The notes beneath the pieces were generated by a model. That model was not told the DNA's origin. It searched no databases and worked only from the letters and a program-made list of their open reading frames with translations. A stretch of 64,000 nucleotides of DNA from NCBI GenBank assembly GCA_964575095.1, contig CAZNPA010000003.1, positions 1 to 64,000 on the forward strand, in the 5' to 3' direction. The stretch's first letter is position 1. Every line of letters starts with the position of its first letter. The translations under genes were made by a program, and so were the position numbers. Of the stretch, positions 7,812 through 17,003 are shown one piece after another. This DNA comes from CAZNPA01 sp964575095 (lineage in GTDB: Bacteria > Pseudomonadota > Alphaproteobacteria > Rickettsiales > SXRF01).

Positions 7812-10800
7812 GACATCTGCCTTCACCGGTATCCCCAAAAGCGCCGAAGCGCTGGCGATAGCCGGGCTGCTGGCGGATAAAAAACCGCACACCCTGTTGC
7901 ATATCGCCGTGAGCGACCGCGATGCCGAGCGTTTGGGCGGCGCGCTTGCATTTTTTTCGCCGGGGACGGAAATATTGCGCTTCCCGGCGTGGGACGCCAT
8001 GCCCTACGACCGCGCCTCACCGCAACCGGCGATCATGGCCCAGCGCATGCGCACGCTCTCGGCGCTGATGTCGCCTGGCGATCGCCCGCGCGTGGTGCTG
8101 GCCACCGTCAACGCCGCCACGCAAAAGCTGCCGCCGCAAGAAACCCTCCGCAATATTTCGCTGACCGTGCGCGTGGGAGAAAATTATCCGCGCGAGTCGC
8201 TGGTCGCCGCGCTGGTGAAGCAGGGCTACCGCCGCACCGGCAAGGCGATGGAAGCCGGAGAATTCGCGCTGCGCGGCAGCCTCATCGACATCGTCGCGCC
8301 GGGAATGCCAGAGGGCGTGCGCATCGATTTCTTCGGCGATACGGTCGAGAGCATCAAGCCGTACGACCCGCTCTCGCAACTGACGCAGGGAAAAATAGAA
8401 TCGGCCTCGTTCTTCCCCGTCAGCGAAGTGTTGCTCAACGAAGAAACGCTGGCGCGCTTCCGCGAGCGTTACCGCGAGCAGTTCGGCGCCGTCGCCAAAG
8501 AGGATTTTCTCTACGAAGCCATCTCGGCGGGACAATATTATCCCGGCATGGAGCATTGGCTGCCGCTGTTTTATGACGCTACGGCAACGTTATTCGATTA
8601 TTGCGGCAAACCGCTGGTGACGTTCGATACCGAAGCATTAAACGCGATGGAAGAGCGCTGGGAAAGCATCGAAGATTACTACCAGGCGCGCCTGGCGACC
8701 GAAAGCGGCGGCAGGAAAACGATGCTCGCCGCCAGCGGGACGTATCACCCGCTGCCTCCGGGCGAAATGTTTATGATGAAGGAAAAATGGGAAAAAGAGA
8801 TAACGAAATACGAAAGCGTCGTGTTTTCCCCCCTCGCCTCGCCCGCCTCGGCTTTTTCTTACCGCGCGTTGCCGCCCCTTCCTGGCCTTGCGCCGTTTGA
8901 GCAACTGAAAGCGCGCCAAGTTGCGGCGAACGGAAAAACGCTGCTGCTGGCTTGTTTCTCCACCGGCTCGCGCGAGCGGCTGCAGACGCTGGTTTTGGAA
9001 CATGGGTTTCACGGTGCGACAATCAGCAGTTGGCAGGAAGTAAAAACACTCAAAGGCAAAACGATTGCGCTGGCAATACTGCCGCTCGAAACCGGGTTTG
9101 AAACCGACGGTGTCATCATCTTAAGCGAACAGGACGTGCTGGGCGAGCGCATCGTGCGCGCGGCGACCAAAAAAAAGAAATCGGATATATTTTTAGCCGA
9201 AGCCGCCAACTTCGTGCCCGGCGAACTGGTGGTGCACAAGGACCACGGCATCGGCCGCTTTGAAGGGTTGGTAACGCTGGAGGTCACAGGCGCCGCACAC
9301 GATTGCCTGAAGCTGGTCTATGACGGCGGCGACAAACTTTTCCTGCCGGTCGAGAACATCGACATGGTGACACGCTTCGGCCTCGATGAGGAAGACGCGG
9401 CACTCGACAAATTGGGCGGCGCATCATGGCAATCGCGCAAAGCCAAATTGAAAAAGAAACTGCTGCTGTCGGCTGAGGCGCTGTTAAAAATCGCTGCCGA
9501 GCGACAAGTCAAATCGGGTGAAATATTGGAAGCGCCGGCAGGTTCCTACGACGAATTCTCGGCACGTTTCCCCTACATGGAAACCGAAGACCAGGCGCGC
9601 TCGATTGTCGAAGTCAAAGACGATCTGTCGCGCGGCCGCCCGATGGATCGGCTGATCTGCGGCGACGTCGGTTTTGGAAAAACCGAAGTGGCGTTGCGCG
9701 CAGCGTTTGTAGCCGTGGCTGGAAAAATGCAAGTGGCGCTGATCTGCCCCACCACCCTGCTCGCCCGCCAGCATTACAAGAATTTCAAGGAACGGTTCGC
9801 CGGTTTCCCAGTCAAAGTGGCGCAATTATCGCGCATCGTGCCGGCGCGCGCGCAACAGGAAACACGCGAGGGCTTGAAAGATGGCGCGGTCAATATTGTC
9901 ATCGGTACACATGCACTGCTCGCCAAGAACGTGCAGTTTAAAAATCTGGGATTATTGATTGTTGACGAAGAGCAGCATTTCGGCGTGGCGCAAAAAGAGA
10001 AACTCAAGGAACTCAAATCCGATGTGCATGTATTGACACTCTCGGCGACGCCGATTCCGCGCACGCTGCAAATGGCGCTGACCGGCGTGCGCGACCTCTC
10101 CCTCATCACCACGCCGCCGGTGGATAGGCTCGCCATCAGGAGCTTCGTCATGCCTTTTGATCCTGTAGTGATCCGCGAAGCCATCCAGCGCGAAATGCAC
10201 CGCGGCGGAAAAACCTTCGTTGTCACGCCGCGCATCAAAGAGCTGGGCGAAGTGAAGGCGCAGCTGACGGAATTGATTCCGGACGCCAAGCTCGCCGTCG
10301 CGCACGGGCAGATGGCGGCGTCGGAACTCGACGACATCATGAACGATTTTTACGACAATAAATACGACGTGCTGATTTCGACGGCCATCATCGAGTCGGG
10401 GCTCGACATCGAGGCCGCCAATACGATCATCATCCACAACGCGCACATGCTGGGCCTGTCGCAACTCTACCAATTGCGCGGCCGCGTCGGGCGCGGGAAA
10501 CTCCGCGCCTACGCCTATTTCCTGCTGCCCAACCATCGCCTCTTGAGCAAGAACGCGACGCGGCGGCTGGAAGTCATGCAAACTTTAGATAGCCTCGGCG
10601 CAGGTTTTACTTTGGCCTCGCATGACATGGATATCCGCGGCTTCGGCAATCTCGTCGGCGAAGAACAATCCGGGCACATCAAGGAAGTGGGCATCGAGTT
10701 GTATCAGCAGATGTTAGAAGAAGCTGTGGCTCAGTTGAAGTCACAAGCCCCGCCGAATGGCGGGGTCCGGTCAAACGTAATATCAGACCCCGCGACAAGC

Positions 10801-11265
10801 ACGGGGCTAAACGACTGGTCACCCCAAATCAACCTCGGCCTGCCCGTCCTCATCCCCGAATCCTATGTCGACGATCTGCAGCTGCGCCTCGGGCTTTACC
10901 GCCGCGCCGCGTCTTTGCATACGGAAGCGGACATCGAGAGCTTCGCGGCGGAACTGATCGACCGCTTCGGCGCCATGCCGGAAGAAACCAAAACGCTGAT
11001 CTCGACGCTCGGCCTCAAATTATTATGCAAGCGCGCCGGCATCGAGCGCCTGGACATCGGACCCAAAGGCGCGGTGATTTCTTTCCGCAACAATGTGTTT
11101 GCCGATCCCGACGCGCTGATCGCCTATATCGGCAAATACAAAGCGCTCAAAATCCGCCCCGACCAGAAAATCGTGCTGGCGCGGGAGTGGACATCCGACG
11201 AGGAAAAACTTTCCGCCGTCAAAAAACTGGCGGGGGAGATCGCCGGCCTTACGAAAAACCCTTGA
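7768..11265 (+). CDS. mfd: Transcription-repair coupling factor Mfd (1165 aa)
   Basis: Mfd displaces stalled RNA polymerase and recruits UvrA. The N-terminal UvrB-like region is followed by the CarD-like RNA-polymerase-interacting domain (GELVVHKDHGIGRFEGL at about 485). The translocase core has Walker A CGDVGFGKTEVAL near 630, DEEQ box VDEEQHFGVAQ near 733, LSATPIPRTLQMALTG, and the QLRGRVGRGKLRAYAY motif VI/TRG. Length is normal. Two oddities exist. The first about 15 codons come from an inverted repeat shared with sdhE. Residues about 993-1014 (APPNGGVRSNVISDPATSTG) are encoded by a palindromic element inserted in-frame in the linker before the C-terminal UvrA-binding domain. Confidence 0.98.
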   Translation: MPDTIPSPSSVIRHPTSAFTGIPKSAEALAIAGLLADKKPHTLLHIAVSDRDAERLGGALAFFSPGTEILRFPAWDAMPYDRASPQPAIMAQRMRTLSALMSPGDRPRVVLATVNAATQKLPPQETLRNISLTVRVGENYPRESLVAALVKQGYRRTGKAMEAGEFALRGSLIDIVAPGMPEGVRIDFFGDTVESIKPYDPLSQLTQGKIESASFFPVSEVLLNEETLARFRERYREQFGAVAKEDFLYEAISAGQYYPGMEHWLPLFYDATATLFDYCGKPLVTFDTEALNAMEERWESIEDYYQARLATESGGRKTMLAASGTYHPLPPGEMFMMKEKWEKEITKYESVVFSPLASPASAFSYRALPPLPGLAPFEQLKARQVAANGKTLLLACFSTGSRERLQTLVLEHGFHGATISSWQEVKTLKGKTIALAILPLETGFETDGVIILSEQDVLGERIVRAATKKKKSDIFLAEAANFVPGELVVHKDHGIGRFEGLVTLEVTGAAHDCLKLVYDGGDKLFLPVENIDMVTRFGLDEEDAALDKLGGASWQSRKAKLKKKLLLSAEALLKIAAERQVKSGEILEAPAGSYDEFSARFPYMETEDQARSIVEVKDDLSRGRPMDRLICGDVGFGKTEVALRAAFVAVAGKMQVALICPTTLLARQHYKNFKERFAGFPVKVAQLSRIVPARAQQETREGLKDGAVNIVIGTHALLAKNVQFKNLGLLIVDEEQHFGVAQKEKLKELKSDVHVLTLSATPIPRTLQMALTGVRDLSLITTPPVDRLAIRSFVMPFDPVVIREAIQREMHRGGKTFVVTPRIKELGEVKAQLTELIPDAKLAVAHGQMAASELDDIMNDFYDNKYDVLISTAIIESGLDIEAANTIIIHNAHMLGLSQLYQLRGRVGRGKLRAYAYFLLPNHRLLSKNATRRLEVMQTLDSLGAGFTLASHDMDIRGFGNLVGEEQSGHIKEVGIELYQQMLEEAVAQLKSQAPPNGGVRSNVISDPATSTGLNDWSPQINLGLPVLIPESYVDDLQLRLGLYRRAASLHTEADIESFAAELIDRFGAMPEETKTLISTLGLKLLCKRAGIERLDIGPKGAVISFRNNVFADPDALIAYIGKYKALKIRPDQKIVLAREWTSDEEKLSAVKKLAGEIAGLTKNP
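10746..10808 (+). repeat. Palindromic element (AGCCCCGC family) inside mfd
   Basis: Four short arms occur in order: AGCCCCGC (10746-10753), GCGGGGTC (10760-10767), GACCCCGC (10786-10793) and CGGGGCT (10802-10808). The first pairs with either the second or the last, and the second with the third, so either two hairpins or one long stem can form. The same four-arm order occurs in the intergenic element at 46716-46814. Here it is translated in-frame, adding about 21 residues to Mfd. Confidence 0.85.
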
Positions 11266-11296
11266 AAACTGCCAGTTTCCTGCTATGTACTCGCCT

Positions 11297-13279
11297 ATGG
11301 CAGACTTATTTTCGCAGAAGAAATCCGGCAAGGACGCTTCCTATTCGGCGCAGGATATCGAGGTTTTAGAGGGGCTTGAGCCGGTGCGCCGCCGTCCGGG
11401 CATGTATATCGGCGGCACCGACGAAGGCGCCATGCACCACCTCGTCAACGAGGTGTTCGACAACGCCATGGACGAGGCCGTCGCCGGGTTCGCCAAGACG
11501 ATCGAGATCGAGATGAAGAAGGACAACGTCATCGTCATCCGTGACGACGGCCGCGGCATCCCCATCGACCCGCATCCAAAATTCCCCAAGAAATCGGCGC
11601 TCGAAGTCATCCTCACCATGCTGCATTCCGGCGGCAAGTTCGGCGGCAAGGTGTACGATACCTCCGGCGGCTTGCACGGCGTCGGCATCTCGGTGGTGAA
11701 CGCGCTGTCCGACCATCTCGAAGCCGAAGTCATCCGCGACAAGAAACTTTTCCGCCAGGAATATTCGCGCGGCGAGCCGACGGGTAAACTCAAAGCGGCG
11801 GGTGCTGCACCCAAAGGCAAAGGCACCACCATCACCTTCCACCCCGACCCGAAGATTTTCGGCAAGGCCAAATTCCGCCCGGAAACGCTCTACAAGCTGG
11901 CGCGCTCGAAAGCCTATTTATTCCGCGGCGTCGAGATCAAATGGAAATGCGACGCGTCGCTGGTCGAAAACCTGCCGGAAGTCCCGCGCGAGGACACCAT
12001 CCACTTTCCCGGCGGGCTAGGCGATTTCCTGACGCAGCAGCTGGGCAACCGCGGCACCGTCACCTCCGAGCCGTTCATCGGCGAGGCCGATTTGCCGGAG
12101 AAAAAAGGCCGCATCGAATGGGCGATCACCTGGCCGACCGACGAAGAACCGTATATCAGCACCTATTGCAACACGATTCCCACCGCCGAAGGCGGCACGC
12201 ACGAATCGGGCATGCGCGCGGCGCTGACCAAGGGCATCAAGGCCTACGGCGAGCTGGCCAACAATAAAAAAATCGCAGCGGTGACCGGCGACGACGCGCT
12301 GGACGGCGCGGTGATGATACTCTCGCTGTTCATCCGCGAGCCGCAGTTTCAGGGACAGACGAAGGACAAGCTGGTCAACGTCGAGGCGGCGCGGCTGGTA
12401 GAAAACGCGCTGCGCGACCATTTCGACCACTGGCTGGCCGGCAATCCCGACAACGGCAGCAAGCTCTTAAACTATGTCGTCGAGCGCTACGAAGACCGCA
12501 TGCGCCGCAAGGCGGAAAAAGACGTCAGCCGCAAGGCGGTGACGCAGAAATTGCGCCTGCCCGGCAAGCTCGCCGACTGCACGCGCTCAACCAACAAGGG
12601 TACGGAAATTTTCATCGTCGAGGGCGATTCCGCCGGAGGCAGCGCCAAGCAGGCGCGCTCCCGCGAGACGCAGGCGGTGCTGCCGCTGCGCGGAAAAATT
12701 TTGAACGTCGCGTCGGCGACAATGGATAAGATCAAGGCCAACCAGGAATTATCGGATTTATTGTTGGCGCTCGGTTGCGGCGTCGGCGAATATTACCGCG
12801 AGGACGCGCTGCGCTACGACAAAGTCATCATCATGACCGACGCCGACGTCGATGGCGCGCACATCGCCTCGCTGCTGATGACGTTCTTCTACCAGGAAAT
12901 GCCGGGGCTGATCCGCGGCGGGCATCTTTACCTCGCACGGCCGCCGCTCTACCGCATCACCATTTCCGGCAAGACGCATTACGCGCAGGACGACAAGGAG
13001 AAGGAAAAACTCATCGCCGAATTCGCCAAGGGCAATGCGCGCGTCGAGGTCGGGCGCTTCAAGGGCCTGGGCGAAATGACGCCGCCGCAGCTTAAGGAAA
13101 CGACCATGAACCGCGACAGCCGCATTTTGCTAAAGGTGATGATCGAGGAAGCCGACATCGCCTCCACGGCCGAACGCGTCGAGCAGCTGATGGGCCGCAA
13201 GCCCGAACACCGCTTCAACTTCATCCAGGAGCAAACCGCCAAGCGCGGCAACGATATTCTGGCGCAGCTGGATGTGTAA
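11297..13279 (+). CDS. parE: DNA topoisomerase IV subunit B
   Basis: ParE supplies the ATPase of the decatenase. It has the GHKL ATPase start (LEGLEPVRRRPGMYIGG, VFDNAMDEA), the glycine-rich lid GGLHGVGISVVNAL, and the TOPRIM motifs EGDSAGGSAKQAR and MTDADVDGAHIASL. It ends with the typical C-terminal MGRKPEHRFNFIQ. The 660-residue length and lack of the long GyrB insert favour ParE over GyrB. An upstream ATG at 11285 would add four residues; I prefer MADLF at 11297, as alphaproteobacterial ParE usually begins this way. Neither start has a good Shine-Dalgarno. It begins 31 nt after mfd in the same direction. Confidence 0.96.
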   Translation: MADLFSQKKSGKDASYSAQDIEVLEGLEPVRRRPGMYIGGTDEGAMHHLVNEVFDNAMDEAVAGFAKTIEIEMKKDNVIVIRDDGRGIPIDPHPKFPKKSALEVILTMLHSGGKFGGKVYDTSGGLHGVGISVVNALSDHLEAEVIRDKKLFRQEYSRGEPTGKLKAAGAAPKGKGTTITFHPDPKIFGKAKFRPETLYKLARSKAYLFRGVEIKWKCDASLVENLPEVPREDTIHFPGGLGDFLTQQLGNRGTVTSEPFIGEADLPEKKGRIEWAITWPTDEEPYISTYCNTIPTAEGGTHESGMRAALTKGIKAYGELANNKKIAAVTGDDALDGAVMILSLFIREPQFQGQTKDKLVNVEAARLVENALRDHFDHWLAGNPDNGSKLLNYVVERYEDRMRRKAEKDVSRKAVTQKLRLPGKLADCTRSTNKGTEIFIVEGDSAGGSAKQARSRETQAVLPLRGKILNVASATMDKIKANQELSDLLLALGCGVGEYYREDALRYDKVIIMTDADVDGAHIASLLMTFFYQEMPGLIRGGHLYLARPPLYRITISGKTHYAQDDKEKEKLIAEFAKGNARVEVGRFKGLGEMTPPQLKETTMNRDSRILLKVMIEEADIASTAERVEQLMGRKPEHRFNFIQEQTAKRGNDILAQLDV

Positions 13280-13285
13280 TAATCC

Positions 13286-13308
13286 CCCCTCCCGTTTACG
13301 GGAGAGGG
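13286..13308 (+). terminator. Hairpin after parE
   Basis: CTCCCG (13289-13294) and CGGGAG (13299-13304) form a stem around TTTA, with flanking C/G runs extending it. No T-run follows, so it may be a weak terminator or a short palindromic repeat. Confidence 0.4.
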
Positions 13309-13368
13309 CGGTATAAATTCAGCGCAAGAATAATTGCCTGCCTATAGAAGTTGCGCTATGTTACCGGC

Positions 13369-14748
13369 ATGCGCCCTGCCCTTAACATCACGGAAAAATC
13401 AAAATCCCCGGTTCCGATCGTCGCCGTCTCCGGGAAAAATTTTTCCGCCTGGCTGAAAAAACAATCGCCGTTTGAAAAACAGTGGCTGGCCGCCAACCGT
13501 TTTACCGCCGAGCCGGGGCAATTTTGCCTGCTGCCGGATAAAAGCGGGCATATCAAGCACGTCGTCTTCGGCATCGCCGAAACGCCGCATATCTGGAGTC
13601 TGGCGCCGCTGGCGACCTCCCTGCCGCCGCTGGCGTACAAGCTCGCCACGCCCTTCCACGCCGGCCATACGACGCAGCTCATGCTGGGCTGGGCACTGGC
13701 GGGCTACCGCTTCACGCGCTACAAAAAAAACGACAAGCCGATGGCCATGCTGGTCGTGCCGAAGAATTGCGACATCGCATATATAGAGTCGATGGCGGCG
13801 GCGATCTGCTGGGCGCGCGACCTTATCAATACACCGGCGGGCGACATGCACCCGGCGGCGCTGGCGGAAGAAGCGGTGAATTTCGCCAAGGCACTTGGCG
13901 GAAAAGTTTCGGTGATAAAAGGCGAGCAGCTGCTGAAAAATAATTATCCGACGGTGTATGCGGTAGGCAAAGCCAGCAGCGTGCCGCCGCATCTGGTGGA
14001 TATACGTTTCCCCCGCACAGGCGCGCGCAAAGTGACGCTGGTCGGGAAAGGCGTGACGTTCGATTCCGGCGGGCTGGACATCAAATCGACGTCCAACATG
14101 AAGCTGATGAAAAAAGACATGGGCGGCGCTGCCATCGTGCTGGCGCTGGCCAAGGCGCTGGTCGAAACGAAAGTGCCGGTCGATTTGCGTATCATTTTGC
14201 CGATCGTCGAGAACGCCGTATCGGGAAACGCCATGCGGCCGCTCGACATCGTGAAAACGCGCAAGGGCATCACCGTCGAGATAGGAAATACCGATGCCGA
14301 AGGGCGTTTGATTTTATGCGACGCGCTGGCCGAAGCCGACAACGAGAAGCCCGATTTACTCATCGATTGCTCGACGCTGACCGGCGCGGCGCGCGTGGCG
14401 CTGGGCACGGATGTCCCGGCGTTCTTCACATCGGATGATAAGCTCGCCGATGACATGATGGATGCGAGCCGCGAAGCAAACGACCCGCTGTGGCGGTTGC
14501 CGCTGGTGTCGGAATATAGGAAGCAGCTCGATACCTGGACGGCGGACTTAAGCAATGATCCCGATTCCGGTTACGGCGGCGCGATCACGGCGGCGCTTTA
14601 CCTAAAAGAATTTGTCACCCAAACAAAATCGTGGGTGCATCTGGACATGATGGCGTGGAACCTGAGCAACCGCCCCGGCCGCCCCATCGGCGGCGAAGCG
14701 ATGGCGGTGCGGGCGCTGTATGCGCTGATTAAAGAGAGATATGCCTAA
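13369..14748 (+). CDS. Leucyl aminopeptidase family protein (M17)
   Basis: This is a cytosolic metallo-aminopeptidase with two bound metal ions. The family signature NTDAEGRL occurs in EIGNTDAEGRLILCDALAEA. The metal/active-site segments VGKGVTFDSGGLDIKS, MKKDMGGAA and the DLINTPAGDMHP region are also present. Length (459 aa) is in the range of the family, slightly short at the N-terminal macro-like domain. The frame is open from a TTG at 13351, but the first ATG, at 13369 (MRPALNITEK), is chosen. The 3' end overlaps the MarR gene by 8 nt, implying co-transcription. I cannot distinguish PepA from PepB-type specificity. Confidence 0.93.
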   Translation: MRPALNITEKSKSPVPIVAVSGKNFSAWLKKQSPFEKQWLAANRFTAEPGQFCLLPDKSGHIKHVVFGIAETPHIWSLAPLATSLPPLAYKLATPFHAGHTTQLMLGWALAGYRFTRYKKNDKPMAMLVVPKNCDIAYIESMAAAICWARDLINTPAGDMHPAALAEEAVNFAKALGGKVSVIKGEQLLKNNYPTVYAVGKASSVPPHLVDIRFPRTGARKVTLVGKGVTFDSGGLDIKSTSNMKLMKKDMGGAAIVLALAKALVETKVPVDLRIILPIVENAVSGNAMRPLDIVKTRKGITVEIGNTDAEGRLILCDALAEADNEKPDLLIDCSTLTGAARVALGTDVPAFFTSDDKLADDMMDASREANDPLWRLPLVSEYRKQLDTWTADLSNDPDSGYGGAITAALYLKEFVTQTKSWVHLDMMAWNLSNRPGRPIGGEAMAVRALYALIKERYA

Positions 14749-15097
14749 AAGAAAACTCTCCTCCCCCAAAACCGCCCGCGCACTGAAATTCTGGCACGGC
14801 GTCACTTCCAATGCGCTGAAAAAAATGCCATACGACCTGTCGTCGCGGCAAACGGCGATATTACTCCATATCTATATGTCGCCGGCGCCGCACAGCATTA
14901 AGATTCTGGCCAAGCAGCTTTCGATTTCCAAACCTGCCGTCTGCCGCGCCGTCGACGTGCTGGAAAATGCGCGACTGGTCAAGCGCGCGCCCGACCGGCA
15001 GGATGGGCGCAGCATCCTGATACAACGCACGGTCAAAGGTTCCGGTTATTTAGCCGATTTCGCCGAGATCATCATGCAGGCATCCAAAGCCGCCTAA
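14741..15097 (+). CDS. MarR-family transcriptional regulator (118 aa)
   Basis: A winged helix-turn-helix covers most of the protein. SSRQTAILLHIYMSP is followed by the recognition region SIKILAKQLSISKPAVCRAVDVLENARLVKRA and the wing PDRQDGRSILIQRTVKG. It overlaps the aminopeptidase end by 8 nt and is closed by a terminator, so it belongs to that unit rather than to the flagellar operon behind it. The ligand is unknown; it may control the aminopeptidase or another locus. Confidence 0.88.
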   Translation: MPKRKLSSPKTARALKFWHGVTSNALKKMPYDLSSRQTAILLHIYMSPAPHSIKILAKQLSISKPAVCRAVDVLENARLVKRAPDRQDGRSILIQRTVKGSGYLADFAEIIMQASKAA

Positions 15098-15116
15098 AAG
15101 TTTGGCGATTTTTTTT
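15091..15116 (+). terminator. Rho-independent terminator overlapping the marR-type gene stop
   Basis: The arm CGCCTAAA, which contains the stop codon TAA, pairs with TTTGGCG apart from one mismatch around a short loop, and is followed by a run of eight T. It isolates the aminopeptidase/MarR unit from the flagellar operon. Confidence 0.8.
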
Positions 15117-15254
15117 GCTTGAAAAAAAAATTTCCGATGCTCTTGCATCTATTTCCTGAGGCTTTACCCCAAAAAAAATTCAGCTTGCAATCCTTTTCAA
15201 AAAAGTGCATTTTTTGGACATGATTTCTATAAACTAGGTAAAAAGTTCCCTCTC

Positions 15255-15270
15255 TTAATTCTTAATTAAC
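15255..15270 (+). promoter_or_regulatory. Perfect CtrA-type binding site upstream of fliF
   Basis: TTAA (15255-15258), seven bases, then TTAAC (15266-15270) is an exact match to the CtrA consensus TTAA-N7-TTAAC. It lies 68 bp before the fliF start in an AT-rich 240-bp intergenic region. In Caulobacter such boxes sit at the -35 of early flagellar promoters, and the cell-cycle regulator CtrA activates them. By analogy the whole fliF-flhG operon should be CtrA-controlled. Confidence 0.7.
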
Positions 15271-15337
15271 CTTTATCTACTATTTTTGATATCTGGTAAC
15301 GCGCATTCGCGCCAACTGACAAGGCAGGAGCCATAAA

Positions 15338-16990
15338 ATGAGTGCACTCGGCGATACCGTAAAAGGCATGGGAAACGTAAAAATCATCATCATGCTGGTC
15401 GCAGCATGTGCCATGATCGCCTTTTTCGTCGCTTTAGCCATGCGCATGTCTACCGCCAACATGGCCCCGCTTTATAGCGGACTTTCGCTCGAAGACAGCT
15501 CGAAAATCATCTCCGAACTCGAAAAATCCGATACGCCGTACCAGCTGGTTTCCAACGGCACCGAAGTGCTGGTGCCAGTCGATAAAGTATTACGCATGCG
15601 CATGACGATGGCCGGTCAGGGCATCCCTTCCGGCGGATCGATTGTCGGTTATGAAATTTTCGACCGCTCGGACACGTTCGGCAGCTCAAGCATGGTCATG
15701 AACATCAACATCGCCCGCGCGCTTGAGGGCGAATTATCACGCACGATCTCCTCGCTGACCAACGTCGACTCGGCGCGCGTGCATCTGGTCATGCCCAAGC
15801 GCGAACTCTTTGCACGCGACAAAGACAAGCCCAGCGCGTCGGTGACGATAAAAATGCGAGGCAGCCATTCGCTCGAACGCGGCGAAGTGACCTCGATCAC
15901 GCATCTGGTGGCCTCGGCCGTGCCGGGGCTCGACGTATCGCGGGTGACGGTGGTCGATAGCCACGGCCGCCTGCTTGCGCGCGGCGATGGCGGCGACGGT
16001 CTGGACGCGGCTGCCAGCTCGGCGCAGGAATACCGCATGGTATATGAAAGCCGCCTGCAGCAAACATTGGAAGATTTGCTGGAAAAAGTGGTCGGCGCCG
16101 GCAAGGTGCGCGTGCAGGTCACCGCCGACATGAACTTTGATCGCGTTATCACCAATTCGGAAACGTTTAACCCTGAAGGACAGGTCGCACGCTCGACGCA
16201 AAGCAGCACCGAAAAAGAAAACGCCGTGGAGAAATCCGGTGGCGGCGGCGTATCGGCGGCAAACAACCTGCCCGGCGGAGCTGCTGGCAGCGAAGGCGCG
16301 GGCGGCAACAATCGTCTGGTCGAGCAGAGCAACGAAACCACCAACTATGAAATCTCGAAGACGACGCAAAACCACGTCTCTGAAGGCGGCAAGGTCAATA
16401 AGGTTTCCGTGGCGGCACTGGTCGACGGCAATTATACCGCCGATGCCGAAGGCAAGCAAACCTATGCCCCGCGCAGCGAAGACGAGCTGAAGCAGCTTAA
16501 GACGCTAATCTCGACGGCCATCGGCTATGACGAAAAACGCGGCGACAAGATCGAGGTCGTCAACATGCGCTTCACGCAAGAAAATCTGGAAATGGCGCAG
16601 GAATCGTTCTTCGAGCGCTTTAAGCTGGAAATGCAGTCCATCATTCAGACCCTCATCATCGCCGTCGTAGCCATCCTCGCGATATTGCTGGTGCTGCGCC
16701 CGGCGGTCACGCAGCTGATCCGCTCGGCGCAGGCGCCAAGCGATCGCGTCGCCGGCGATCTGGCGGCACTGGAAGCGCCAGGCGGCGCGGCGGCAGCGCC
16801 AAGATTGCCTGGAGCGACTGCAGGCGGTGGTGGTGGCATATCGCAGGCGCCCCAGGCGCCTGAGATTATGATCGACGTCGCCAACATCAAAGGCGGCATG
16901 AAATCGTCGTCGATAAAGAAGATCAACGAAATCGTCGAGAAATATCCGGAAGAGACCATGGGCGTCGTTCGCCAGTGGGTCATGAAATAA
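15338..16990 (+). CDS. fliF: Flagellar M-ring protein FliF (550 aa)
   Basis: FliF builds the MS ring in the inner membrane. A transmembrane segment lies at about 13-37 (IIIMLVAACAMIAFFVALAM). The YscJ/FliF ring-building domain follows, with PLYSGLSLEDSSKI and ARVHLVMPKRELFARD. A Gly/Ser-rich loop (about 300-330) leads to the second membrane segment (about 435-460, IIQTLIIAVVAILAILLVL) and the cytoplasmic FliG-binding tail (KINEIVEKYPEETMGVVRQW). A good AGGAG precedes the ATG. It is the first gene of the flagellar operon. Confidence 0.97.
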   Translation: MSALGDTVKGMGNVKIIIMLVAACAMIAFFVALAMRMSTANMAPLYSGLSLEDSSKIISELEKSDTPYQLVSNGTEVLVPVDKVLRMRMTMAGQGIPSGGSIVGYEIFDRSDTFGSSSMVMNINIARALEGELSRTISSLTNVDSARVHLVMPKRELFARDKDKPSASVTIKMRGSHSLERGEVTSITHLVASAVPGLDVSRVTVVDSHGRLLARGDGGDGLDAAASSAQEYRMVYESRLQQTLEDLLEKVVGAGKVRVQVTADMNFDRVITNSETFNPEGQVARSTQSSTEKENAVEKSGGGGVSAANNLPGGAAGSEGAGGNNRLVEQSNETTNYEISKTTQNHVSEGGKVNKVSVAALVDGNYTADAEGKQTYAPRSEDELKQLKTLISTAIGYDEKRGDKIEVVNMRFTQENLEMAQESFFERFKLEMQSIIQTLIIAVVAILAILLVLRPAVTQLIRSAQAPSDRVAGDLAALEAPGGAAAAPRLPGATAGGGGGISQAPQAPEIMIDVANIKGGMKSSSIKKINEIVEKYPEETMGVVRQWVMK

Positions 16991-17003
16991 GTAGGGCATT
17001 GTT

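Noticed and set aside
15104..15118. Sigma-54-like promoter TGGC...TTTGC before fliF
   Set aside because: The GG and GC dinucleotides are 11 nt apart, where sigma-54 requires 10. The segment is better explained as the stem end and T-run of the terminator behind the MarR gene.
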